This document shows, one piece after another, positions 1-6,385 of a stretch of 17,525 nt of DNA. Positions within the stretch are counted from its first letter, which is position 1; each line of letters starts with the position of its first letter. The stretch spans positions 1 to 17,525 of the forward strand of contig DAOWIM010000243.1 in NCBI GenBank assembly GCA_030640905.1, read 5' to 3'. Source of the DNA: a bacterium. Lineage in GTDB: Bacteria; Zixibacteria; MSB-5A5; GN15; FEB-12. A program made the translations under genes and the position numbers. The notes beneath the pieces are model-generated. The model worked only from the letters and a program-made list of their open reading frames with translations, made no database searches and was not told the DNA's origin.

Positions 1-609
1 GACACCGGCGCCCGAACCACCATCACACCTTTTGATTCAATCACCCGACGCTTCCTCACCGGTCGAACGATGCAGGAGTATTTTCCGGTCGTCAGCGACA
101 AAGATGCCGTCTATGAAAACTTGTACAAGATCAATATCGACCAGCTCGTCCCGCAGGTTGCCTGCCCCGGTTCGATCACCAGCGTCAAAGCCGCCGCCGA
201 GTTGGAAGGTGTTGCCGTTGAGCAGATCATTCTGGGGACCTGTACCAGCGGACGGTTCGCCGACCTTCGCGTGGCCGCCGACATTCTCAAAGGCCGCAAA
301 GTTCACCCCGACTGCCGCCTGATTATCATTCCGGCATCACGGACCGTTCAGCTTGAAGCGCTCAAAAAAGGTTTGATTCGCGTGTTGGTGGAGGCCGGAG
401 CGATTATCGCCAACCCCGGTTGTGCCGATCAGTTCCGTCCCGACTCCGAGCTCTTCCCCTCCGGTCAACGCACCCTCGCCACTGCCGGGGCACGATTTAT
501 GAAACTGGGTGAAGAATCAAACACCGAGGTTTATCTCTGCTCCCCGGCCACCGCCGCCGCCTCGGCGATCAACGCGGCCATCACCGAACCAAGCAGGTAC
601 GTGAAGTAG
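1..609 (+). CDS. Aconitase / 3-isopropylmalate dehydratase large-subunit family protein, 3' part only
   Basis: The frame is open from base 1, so the gene begins upstream; the first internal ATG is at 70 but family similarity starts before it. About 202 C-terminal residues are visible. Hallmarks of the LeuC/homoaconitase family are present: ILGTCTSGRFADLRVAADIL (one cluster cysteine and the substrate-loop region), KGRKVHP, PASR and SPATAAASA near the end. Members use a [4Fe-4S] cluster to isomerise hydroxy-acids, as in leucine or lysine synthesis or the TCA cycle. In the family the second cluster motif is normally PxCGPCxG; here it reads NPGCADQFRP, so one ligand cysteine appears absent. The usual NRNFxGRMG stretch is replaced by GARFMKLG. 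No small-subunit gene (leuD) follows; the next gene is on the other strand. Family membership is sure; substrate and activity are open, and a degenerate paralogue is possible. Confidence 0.85.
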   Translation, partial: DTGARTTITPFDSITRRFLTGRTMQEYFPVVSDKDAVYENLYKINIDQLVPQVACPGSITSVKAAAELEGVAVEQIILGTCTSGRFADLRVAADILKGRKVHPDCRLIIIPASRTVQLEALKKGLIRVLVEAGAIIANPGCADQFRPDSELFPSGQRTLATAGARFMKLGEESNTEVYLCSPATAAASAINAAITEPSRYVK

Positions 610-626
610 GAGGCGCTACCAGCCGA

Positions 627-995
627 TCAGTCGGCCTGATGCTCCTCGTCACCCTCACCATTCTCATCGCCTCCGCTAACTGCCTCTCCCTTATCGTCCT
701 CCGGTCGCTTCGTCTCCAGTTTCTTCGAAAGCGGCGTAAACAGAAAGAGTACAAGCACAGCCGCCGCCAGGAAAATCGGGACATAACGAACCCCCACCGG
801 CACCAGCACGCTCGGTTCGGTTGGTGGCGGATTGGTCGGATAACCATGTTTCACCCAACCGCCCGAATCGTCGGGCTGCCAGCAGTCTTCCCCAGAGAGG
901 AAGCCATACGACGGCCCATAGATCGTCTGAAGAATCACCGACGGCACCAGGTAGAGCAGGAATACGGCTATCAGTAGAATAACGTGGTTTCGCAT
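627..995 (-). CDS. Small membrane protein of unknown function, two predicted helices
   Basis: About 122 residues from the ATG at 995; an in-frame GTG at 1013 is possible but the GGCAGG sequence abuts it too closely. The protein begins MRNH and goes straight into a hydrophobic helix (about residues 5-24). A 45-residue Pro/Gly-rich loop with a conserved-looking GPSYGFLSGEDCW stretch follows, then a second helix (about 73-90). The tail is charged, ending in Asp/Glu/Gly-rich sequence. Both ends are probably cytoplasmic or both periplasmic. The gene is convergent with the aconitase-family gene, only 17 bases away. I do not recognise a family. Another frame on the same strand is also open (691-1131), but its translation lacks this membrane-protein pattern. 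The call as a real gene is moderate. Confidence 0.5.
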   Translation of the reverse strand: MRNHVILLIAVFLLYLVPSVILQTIYGPSYGFLSGEDCWQPDDSGGWVKHGYPTNPPPTEPSVLVPVGVRYVPIFLAAAVLVLFLFTPLSKKLETKRPEDDKGEAVSGGDENGEGDEEHQAD

Positions 996-1066
996 ACAAC
1001 CAAGATAGGCCACACCTGCCAGTCATGTCAACCACTGCCGATCGACGGAGAAGCCAAATTTCAAGT

Positions 1067-1095
1067 TTGCCTTGGTTTCCGGTGGCCGCTATAAT
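1067..1095 (+). promoter_or_regulatory. Sigma70-type promoter for the GNAT gene at 1134
   Basis: TTGCCT (1067-1072), a 17-base spacer, then a perfect TATAAT (1090-1095). A transcript would start near 1102, giving a leader of about 30 bases that carries the GAGAGG Shine-Dalgarno site six bases before the ATG. Confidence 0.7.
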
Positions 1096-1133
1096 CGAGT
1101 AAACGGAAATAGTTCGAGCATGAGAGGTCATAG

Positions 1134-1694
1134 ATGAAAGATAAGAATAAAGAGTTCGGGACTCAGCCGTCGTTTGTCGGTGATAAAATTTTCCTGCGCG
1201 CCGTCACTGTCGATGACATAGCCAACTTCCACCTCTGGCTTCTCCAGAACGAACCGCAAACCCGGAGTTGTCGACCCTATCCTATTCAATCGGCGGCCGA
1301 AGCAACAGAAGCGTTCCGGAAACGGGAACCATCCACCAACCGCGAGTTCTTTGCAATCGTTCGCAAGAAAGACAAAGTGCCGGTGGGCAAGATATCATAC
1401 TTTGATTACAACTCCCTCAACCGATCCGCCGAACTCGGCCTCCTTATCGATCCCGATGAACAGAAAAAGGGACACGGCAACGAAGCAATCAGACTGTTGG
1501 TCAAATATTTGTTCCGTCAACGCGGCTTCAATAAAGTCTATGCTCAGACGGCTGCTTTTAACAAGGGCGCCATCAAGTTGCTGGAGTCATTGAAATTCAG
1601 CAAAGACGCGACCCTCCGCGACCATTACTTCCACGATGGCGAATTCCACAAGGGTTTGATCTACTCACTGTTACTCTATGAGTTCGACTGGTAA
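1134..1694 (+). CDS. GNAT family N-acetyltransferase, RimJ/RimL type
   Basis: 186 residues, the usual length for RimL-type acetyltransferases, which move an acetyl group from acetyl-CoA to an amine such as a protein N-terminus, a small metabolite or a drug. Family features are seen in order: the opening IFLRAVTVDDIANFHLWL (about residues 19-36), a central strand pair VGKISYFDYN, ELGLLIDPD leading into the acetyl-CoA pyrophosphate loop QKKGHG (110-115) and its helix, then the late FNKGAIKLLESLKF element typical of the fold. The start is supported by GAGAGG six bases upstream and by the promoter at 1067-1095. It stands alone, convergent with the secreted protein at 1767. The substrate cannot be told from the sequence. 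Confidence 0.88.
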   Translation: MKDKNKEFGTQPSFVGDKIFLRAVTVDDIANFHLWLLQNEPQTRSCRPYPIQSAAEATEAFRKREPSTNREFFAIVRKKDKVPVGKISYFDYNSLNRSAELGLLIDPDEQKKGHGNEAIRLLVKYLFRQRGFNKVYAQTAAFNKGAIKLLESLKFSKDATLRDHYFHDGEFHKGLIYSLLLYEFDW

Positions 1695-1760
1695 CACGTT
1701 ACTCTTAAGCAGCAAGCTACTCTCAGTGGCAAGCCACTCTCAAGGTGGTAAGCCACCTTC
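1690..1760. repeat. Four tandem imperfect palindromes between convergent genes
   Basis: Four consecutive units of 17-19 bases, each a small inverted repeat. Unit 1 is GTAAC-AC-GTTAC (1691-1702), overlapping the stop codon of the acetyltransferase gene. Unit 2 is AGCAGC-AA-GCTACT (one mismatch). Unit 3 is AGTGGC-AA-GCCACT (1725-1738). Unit 4 is AAGGTGG-TAAG-CCACCTT (1742-1759). Units are joined by CTCTT/CTCTC/CTTC. The arms differ between units but pairing is kept. The array fills the gap between two converging genes, so a role as terminator or mRNA 3'-end stabiliser is possible; there is no classical T-run. Confidence 0.75.
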
Positions 1761-1766
1761 AAAGCT

Positions 1767-3077
1767 CTAATCCGGCAGATACCAGACCAGATCAAACTGG
1801 TTGACGCCACTGGTTATCGCCTTGTTAAACATCTGATCTATCCCGGCAAGAGTATCGGTAAGCACAATCGTTACAGTATCGGAATAGGAGAAACTGCCAA
1901 TTAGCTCCGAGGTCTCGCTTGTTTGGATCAACTCAGGCAAAACCCATACTCCGGGAAAACTAAGCGAATCGTCAGTCTCAAAAACTCCATCAGTCGATGT
2001 ATACCCCAGCGTCGCAGGGATTGGTTGCCATTTAACAGCGTAGAGCGATTCTGAGAAAAGTACCGCATTGGAATCAGCGATAGTCAGGTTGCAACAGTAA
2101 ACACCGTCGGGAACAAGGCTGGCATCCCACTCGATCTCTGTCACTCCGGCCGATGCGGAACCAACTACCGAGTCAACTATCTCGTTGTGAAGATCCTTCA
2201 CGATCAGCCTGTAATCACCTGCGTCAGGCAAAGCGAAATTGAAAGTTGTGGTTTCATGAAATGGATTGGGGTAATTCTGATAGAAAGCAGCGCCATAAGG
2301 TATGACCTTCAGCCGCAAAGGAACTCCATAATAGGTAGCAGCCTCGATACTCACGATATCGCCATTGACCACCAGAAAACCTCCATTGAAGAAGCCATTC
2401 AGATCCCAACTGTATATGATGATATTTGTGTGCGTACCATCGAAGGCGTACTGCATCGACATATGGTCAGCAAGCAACTGCGGGACAACTTCGCCTGCCA
2501 CGCGAATAAATGCACCCCCAACATCTTCACCGTCTATTGCAAGAACACCTAATTCCTGGTCGAAAATGATATAAGCATCGGCAGTATCGCCAGGCTGTAC
2601 CGGTAGAGCATCCATAACAATAATCCGAATCAAATAGACTAGATCTGCGACTGTGAGCGAGTTGCCATCTGCGTTGACATCGGACGCTTCAATTGAGCAG
2701 ACGGGATGATCATCGAAAACTTCGAGGCCATCAGTGAAATAGTCGATATAGAGCATGGCATCGGCAATCTGGTATGGGACACCGTTGCAATTGATATCGC
2801 CCAAATCAAGAGGCGATCTGAATGCCCGTTGTGGATTGTGGGTAATAGGTTGTTGTCCTGACAAGTCATTTGCAGAGGTCAGGCCGTCCAGATCACTCAG
2901 ATGATTCTGAACACTGACCCTCAGGCCATCAACGATCTCGCCACTCTGATCGGTAACAGATACTCCGAAGGAAAATGATGGCCGCGAAGATGATACCGGA
3001 TCATCAGCGCAACGAAGGGTAAGCGAGGCCAAGGTGACCACCGCCAACAAAGAACAAATCAACCGCATACGTGTCAT
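1767..3077 (-). CDS. Secreted dockerin-like protein with YPNPF/FlgD-like Ig domain
   Basis: 436 residues. The ATG at 3077 is chosen because GGAGGTGACTCTT precedes it with ideal spacing; the longer frame would start inside that site. An N-terminal signal sequence (about 1-22) ends near LTLRCADD; a cysteine is there but the lipobox is not canonical. Next come two dockerin-like calcium loops, DINCNGVPYQIADAMLYIDY (93-112) and DVNADGNSLTVADLVYLIRI (133-152). A beta-rich segment follows (about 165-258), then a FlgD-like Ig domain starting FYQNYPNPF (265-273) and containing VPDGVYCCNLTI. In related FCB bacteria QNYPNPF domains sit at the extreme C-terminus; here about 90 further residues follow. 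Export to the cell surface is likely. The binding partner is unknown. It has its own strong promoter at 3166-3194. Confidence 0.85.
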   Translation of the reverse strand: MTRMRLICSLLAVVTLASLTLRCADDPVSSSRPSFSFGVSVTDQSGEIVDGLRVSVQNHLSDLDGLTSANDLSGQQPITHNPQRAFRSPLDLGDINCNGVPYQIADAMLYIDYFTDGLEVFDDHPVCSIEASDVNADGNSLTVADLVYLIRIIVMDALPVQPGDTADAYIIFDQELGVLAIDGEDVGGAFIRVAGEVVPQLLADHMSMQYAFDGTHTNIIIYSWDLNGFFNGGFLVVNGDIVSIEAATYYGVPLRLKVIPYGAAFYQNYPNPFHETTTFNFALPDAGDYRLIVKDLHNEIVDSVVGSASAGVTEIEWDASLVPDGVYCCNLTIADSNAVLFSESLYAVKWQPIPATLGYTSTDGVFETDDSLSFPGVWVLPELIQTSETSELIGSFSYSDTVTIVLTDTLAGIDQMFNKAITSGVNQFDLVWYLPD

Positions 3078-3106
3078 AAGAGTCACCTCCAAGTTGCGTT
3101 ACGATG

Positions 3107-3157
3107 CTTGGGGAAGTGCGATAAGCGATCACAATGGCTACCGCCCGTTCTCCCAAG
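3107..3157 (-). promoter_or_regulatory. Possible folded 5' leader of the dockerin/FlgD-like gene
   Basis: Between the predicted transcription start (about 3159) and the Shine-Dalgarno site, the minus strand holds CTTGGG at the very 5' end (3157-3152) and its complement CCCAAG (3112-3107). These would close a roughly 50-nt stem-loop. The interior is G/C-rich. I do not recognise a known riboswitch. Confidence 0.3.
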
Positions 3158-3165
3158 TGGCTGTT

Positions 3166-3194
3166 AAGATAGGTTTCCACCTGTCATTTGTCAA
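3166..3194 (-). promoter_or_regulatory. Sigma70-type promoter for the secreted dockerin/FlgD-like gene
   Basis: On the minus strand TTGACA (3194-3189), a 17-base spacer and TATCTT (3171-3166). The -35 is a perfect match to consensus. The predicted start near 3159 gives a leader of about 80 bases before the ATG at 3077. Confidence 0.7.
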
Positions 3195-3224
3195 ACAGGT
3201 CGACGATTTTGAGCTGTTCGCAAG

Positions 3225-3252
3225 AAAAAGCCGCTCGTCTGAGACGAGCGGC
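3225..3252 (-). terminator. Rho-independent terminator of the PEP-CTERM gene
   Basis: A perfect 10-bp stem (3230-3239 with 3243-3252) around a three-base loop, followed on the minus strand by TTTTTCTTG. It lies about 40 bases after the stop codon at 3291 and separates this gene from the dockerin gene downstream. Confidence 0.9.
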
Positions 3253-3290
3253 CTGAGTATTTCAAATTGTAATCGAATCGTCAGATCGAA

Positions 3291-3881
3291 CTATTTCTTT
3301 TTCTTCCGATAAGCCGCAACGCCACTAACCATGCCAAGTGCAAACAGCATCATCGTACCCGGCTCCGGTATTGCACCGGTTACCGTCAGCTCGATACCAT
3401 CGTTGTCGAAATGGCAGTCAGGATCAAAACCGAACCCAACCATACCGTCGTTGGCCACGAAGTTCGACCAATGACCCAAGAGTCCTTCGGTCGAAAAGGT
3501 GTAGGTAAGATCCACAACAGAAGGATTGCCCGGAACGTCATCAGTCCACGCATCAATCAGAACACCCTGACACGCAAAATAGTCAGATTCAACATCGGGA
3601 CTATCCCAATACTTTGTAGTACCAACGGTTACATCGTCGAGCAGACGAATAAAAAGAATGTTGGGAGCATCATTCGAGTTGCGAATATTCTTAAATGTCA
3701 AAACCACTTCCTCGAAATACCAGCCACCGCTGAAGTCGAGTCCCCATTCCCAAGCGTTGTCGTGACGTAGATCACCTAGATCATAGGGAGTCGGCTCAAA
3801 AACATAAATCCCAGCCGAGACCGGCATGGCAGCCATCAGGAAGCCGACTACCAGAACTGCAACGCAAAGCGTTTTTTTCAT
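3291..3881 (-). CDS. PEP-CTERM sorting-domain exported protein
   Basis: 196 residues with a clear signal peptide (MKKTLCVAVLVVG..., cleavage near VSA-G at residue 23) and an Asp/aromatic-rich extracellular body of about 145 residues. The C-terminal 25 residues are a textbook PEP-CTERM signal: IPEPGTM (171-177), a hydrophobic helix and the end AAYRKKKK. Such tails are recognised by an exosortase, which removes the segment and directs the protein to the envelope or exopolysaccharide. An exosortase gene is therefore expected elsewhere in the genome; none is in this window. AGAGGTAGGTG precedes the ATG. The body has no domain I recognise. The gene has its own terminator and probably its own promoter (3923-3950), so it is likely monocistronic. 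Confidence 0.9.
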   Translation of the reverse strand: MKKTLCVAVLVVGFLMAAMPVSAGIYVFEPTPYDLGDLRHDNAWEWGLDFSGGWYFEEVVLTFKNIRNSNDAPNILFIRLLDDVTVGTTKYWDSPDVESDYFACQGVLIDAWTDDVPGNPSVVDLTYTFSTEGLLGHWSNFVANDGMVGFGFDPDCHFDNDGIELTVTGAIPEPGTMMLFALGMVSGVAAYRKKKK

Positions 3882-3896
3882 AATACACCTACCTCT

Positions 3897-3911
3897 AAAG
3901 TAAGTTACTTT
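3897..3911. repeat. 15-base palindrome between promoter and start of the PEP-CTERM gene
   Basis: AAAGTAA-G-TTACTTT, perfect arms of seven around one base. It lies in the predicted 5' leader, just downstream of the putative -10 element and about 15 bases before the start codon, where an operator or a small RNA hairpin could act. Confidence 0.4.
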
Positions 3912-3922
3912 TTTATTTCAAC

Positions 3923-3950
3923 ATAATATTGGTCACTAAACACATAGCAA
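3923..3950 (-). promoter_or_regulatory. Putative promoter of the PEP-CTERM gene
   Basis: Minus-strand TTGCTA (3950-3945), a 16-base spacer and TATTAT (3928-3923). The same -35 hexamer and spacing recur before the secreted gene at 9842. The remaining upstream gap, 3951-4168, shows no gene. Confidence 0.45.
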
Positions 3951-4153
3951 ATACCAGTCCCGAAAACCGGCTCAAAGAAAAAACCCGTCTCGCCTACAAC
4001 TCGTTACATGCTATGGCGTTAATGTGGCTGCGCTGAAGGCTGAGAAGCACTCGGCACTTACTTCCAATCAATGTTGCAAGCGTATGCAAACTGTGCGCAT
4101 CAAATTATCGGATCATCTGCGCCAAAATGCATCAAATCGCTGGCCCTTAGCCG

Positions 4154-4166
4154 CCGGTCGGACCGG
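4154..4166 (-). terminator. Weak hairpin directly after the mechanosensitive channel gene
   Basis: CCGGTC-G-GACCGG lies two bases beyond the stop codon at 4169. The stem is GC-rich but no T-run follows, so it is either a weak terminator, an mRNA 3'-end stabiliser or chance. Confidence 0.25.
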
Positions 4167-4168
4167 GA

Positions 4169-5401
4169 TTATCCAGCGATAGCATGGAAATCATGGCCAG
4201 TCGGATTCTGAAAAACCCGCAGATCAAACACCGGAATCACCGCCAAAATATGGTCAAAAATGTCTGACTGGATATCTTCATATCGCACCCAATCCTGATC
4301 GCTGCTAAAAATATATATCTCGATCGGCAGACCGTTTGGTCCGGGCGGTAGTTGACGAACAAGGAAGGTCATCTCCTGATGGATCATGGGATGATGGCGC
4401 AGGTAGGCCACCAGATAGGCCCGGAAAGTCCCCAGATTGGTGAGGTTGCGACCATTTATCAATTCGGAAGTATCGACGTTCTGGCTCTGATTGAACTGAG
4501 CCACTTCGTCTTGTTTCGATTTCAAATCGTCTGCAATCAATTCAAACTTCTCAAACCGCTGAAGCATCTCCGGCGTGCAGAATTTCACCGTCGACATATC
4601 AATATCGACCGACCGCTTGATACGGCGCCCTGTTGATTCACTCATGCCGCGCCAGTTCTTAAATGAATCAGATATCAGCGCATAGGCAGGAATAGTCGTT
4701 ATGGTCTTGTCCCAATTCTGGACCTTTATTGTATTGAGGGTGATATCGACCACATCACCATCGGCCCCATACTTGGGCATTTCGATCCAGTCCCCGATAC
4801 GCACCATATCATTGGAGGAAAGTTGTATCGATGCTACCAGACCGAGGATTGAATCCTTAAACACCAGTAGGATGACAGCAGTCATCGCTCCCAGACCGCT
4901 CAACAGTAGCCAGGGGGAACGGTCCATCAGCGTCCCGACTGCGATAATGCCGACAAAGATGAAAATGATGACCTTGGCAATCTGGACGTACCCTTTGATC
5001 GGTCGCTGACGAGAGATTTCGAAAGTGCGGTAGATATCGACCACAGCGTTCATAAACGAGTTTGCCACAAGGATACCGGCCAGCATCATATAGACCAGTG
5101 ATAGCCGCTCCACAATATCCGTAACCTGCGGGAATAGCTGGGCGCCGGCATATATTACCATAGCGGGAGCCAGGTGCGAAAGGCGGGAGAATACTTTCTG
5201 CCTCAGCAGAGCGTCATCCCAATCGGTCCGACTCTTCTTCACCAGAAAACTAACCGCCCCGAGAAGAAACCGCCTGGCAATATAATTTGAGATAAAAGCC
5301 AGCAGCAAAACGATCACTGCCGCCAGCGGCCAGGCAACATTATGAGCAGAATCTGAGCCCAGACCTTGCGCAACCAGCCAGTTACTGAGTGTTTCTATCA
5401 T
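4169..5401 (-). CDS. ybdG: MscS-family mechanosensitive ion channel, YbdG type
   Basis: 410 residues, close to the roughly 415 of E. coli YbdG. The inner-membrane channel opens under membrane tension during osmotic downshock. Five hydrophobic segments are visible: about residues 22-40, 74-90, 100-120, 140-158 and the pore-lining helix 164-192 (SPWLLLSGLGAMTAVILLVF then KDSILGLVASIQL). The pore helix is followed by the MscS beta domain: NDMVRIGDWIEMPKYGADGD, then VVDITLNTIKVQNWDKT and SFKNWRGM. The long cytosolic C-terminus with RHHPMIH and LVRQLPPGPNGLP is typical of the YbdG branch, not of MscS itself. GAGG sits about eight bases before the ATG. The gene stands alone between two envelope genes. 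Assignment to the family is firm; orthology to ybdG is a similarity judgement made by eye. Confidence 0.9.
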   Translation of the reverse strand: MIETLSNWLVAQGLGSDSAHNVAWPLAAVIVLLLAFISNYIARRFLLGAVSFLVKKSRTDWDDALLRQKVFSRLSHLAPAMVIYAGAQLFPQVTDIVERLSLVYMMLAGILVANSFMNAVVDIYRTFEISRQRPIKGYVQIAKVIIFIFVGIIAVGTLMDRSPWLLLSGLGAMTAVILLVFKDSILGLVASIQLSSNDMVRIGDWIEMPKYGADGDVVDITLNTIKVQNWDKTITTIPAYALISDSFKNWRGMSESTGRRIKRSVDIDMSTVKFCTPEMLQRFEKFELIADDLKSKQDEVAQFNQSQNVDTSELINGRNLTNLGTFRAYLVAYLRHHPMIHQEMTFLVRQLPPGPNGLPIEIYIFSSDQDWVRYEDIQSDIFDHILAVIPVFDLRVFQNPTGHDFHAIAG

Positions 5402-5426
5402 TTTCCAATCCTCGTTTCGGCAACCA

Positions 5427-5447
5427 ATTGATGTTTAGCTAATCAAT
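5427..5447. repeat. Inverted repeat upstream of the channel gene
   Basis: ATTGAT (5427-5432) and ATCAAT (5442-5447) flank a core that contains the palindrome TAGCTA. It lies 26-46 bases before the start codon, where a regulator could bind. The dyad is seen; function is inferred. Confidence 0.3.
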
Positions 5448-5524
5448 GATAGGAAAAGGCAACAACGGAAAGCAATTAACAACAGAAGAGTATTTGATCG
5501 GAAAGCAACAAACAAGCGAGTGCG

Positions 5525-5553
5525 AAAACACAGGCCCCATCTGGAACCTGTGT
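5525..5553 (-). terminator. Possible terminator of the YggN-like gene
   Basis: ACACAGG (5528-5534) pairs with CCTGTGT (5547-5553) around 12 bases. On the minus strand the stem is followed by TTTTCGC. The stem is modest and the loop wide. It lies about 100 bases after the stop codon at 5655. Confidence 0.35.
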
Positions 5554-5654
5554 ACCCGCTAATGTGAATCTATGTAGAAAGCTTACGCTGTCCCTTTCGC
5601 ATCGAGATTTCGATCCGCAACTGGATGCTGCGCCACTGAGTATTAACGTACCGA

Positions 5655-6260
5655 TCAGAACCAATCAAGCGCGGCCAGCGCCGGAATTTCCTCGCACATC
5701 TCGTAGGTCAGGTCCTGCAAGTCTTCGGCCATCTCCTCAAGCTCCTCGGCTCTGCCCTCAAGGACCTCTGCCTTGGCTTCGATTACCTCCGCCCCGCGCT
5801 CCATGTCACGCTCAAAATCGTCCTCGTCGTAATCGGTGAAGGCCATTTTCAGGACTCTGCCAATCGCGTTGATCCCCAGCTTGGCTCCCTCTATACCGAT
5901 AGCCAACCCTTCCTTACCAATACTTCTGGCCCGGAGGTACATATCGGAGTACAGGTCGTAGAATTCCTCAACCAGCTCCTGTTGCGCCGGGTCAAGATCA
6001 ATCTCCTTGCCATCGACAATCAACTCGTACTCTTCGGTGATCTCAACCTGCTCGTAGCCATAATCTTCATGCGTGATCATGATGTCCTGATCGTGCATCT
6101 CAATATTGATGTCACCAATCTGGCAGGTCTTGCTGGGGAAACCGGATAGTGACCAATCATCATGATGAACATGTCGCCCGGCTTGAGCCGATACCGACGC
6201 CAGCATCACGACAATTGCCGTAATTGCCAGAAATCTAATAACTAACAGTCTGTTCCTCAC
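5655..6260 (-). CDS. Exported acidic protein, YggN/DUF2884-like
   Basis: 201 residues from a GTG start at 6260, chosen because AGGAGG lies five bases before it. A signal peptide of about 27 residues ends SVSAQA. The mature part opens with a His/Asp-rich patch (HVHHDD), then short beta strands including YELIVDGKEIDLDPAQQELV (about 78-97). This layout of a strand, 'hydrophilic-G-K', then 'L-x-x-x-Q-Q-x-L-V' and helices is that of the periplasmic YggN (DUF2884) family. The C-terminal half is helical and very acidic, with a probable coiled coil at about 150-190 (EVIEAKAEVLEGRAEELEEM). Two cysteines (near residues 46 and 190) could form a disulfide. Function of the family is not known to me. The family link is tentative. 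Confidence 0.75.
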   Translation of the reverse strand: MRNRLLVIRFLAITAIVVMLASVSAQAGRHVHHDDWSLSGFPSKTCQIGDINIEMHDQDIMITHEDYGYEQVEITEEYELIVDGKEIDLDPAQQELVEEFYDLYSDMYLRARSIGKEGLAIGIEGAKLGINAIGRVLKMAFTDYDEDDFERDMERGAEVIEAKAEVLEGRAEELEEMAEDLQDLTYEMCEEIPALAALDWF

Positions 6261-6385
6261 CTATTCCTCCTGACTTCCCGCCACGGTGACCCGTCCGGGA
6301 AATTCCGATTTCAACATTAACAGGTTCTCTCGCTTGTTAGCTTAGATACGAGAAAACAGGCAACTTGGTTTCGTGAGTGCGGAGA

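Noticed and set aside
618..640. Terminator between the aconitase-family gene and the small membrane protein
   Set aside because: GCCGA-TCAG-TCGGC can form a five-pair hairpin but no T-run follows on either strand and part lies in coding sequence.
691..1131. 146-codon minus-strand frame overlapping the small membrane protein
   Set aside because: Its translation has no domain or membrane pattern, while the other frame gives two clean hydrophobic helices; it also runs over the acetyltransferase promoter.
1690..1760. CRISPR array
   Set aside because: Units are contiguous 17-19 base palindromes without unique spacers of constant length, and there are no cas genes.
3005..3020. Lipoprotein signal in the dockerin/FlgD-like protein (LTLRC)
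   Set aside because: Arginine just before the cysteine does not fit a lipobox; an ordinary signal peptide or non-lipidated cysteine is as likely.
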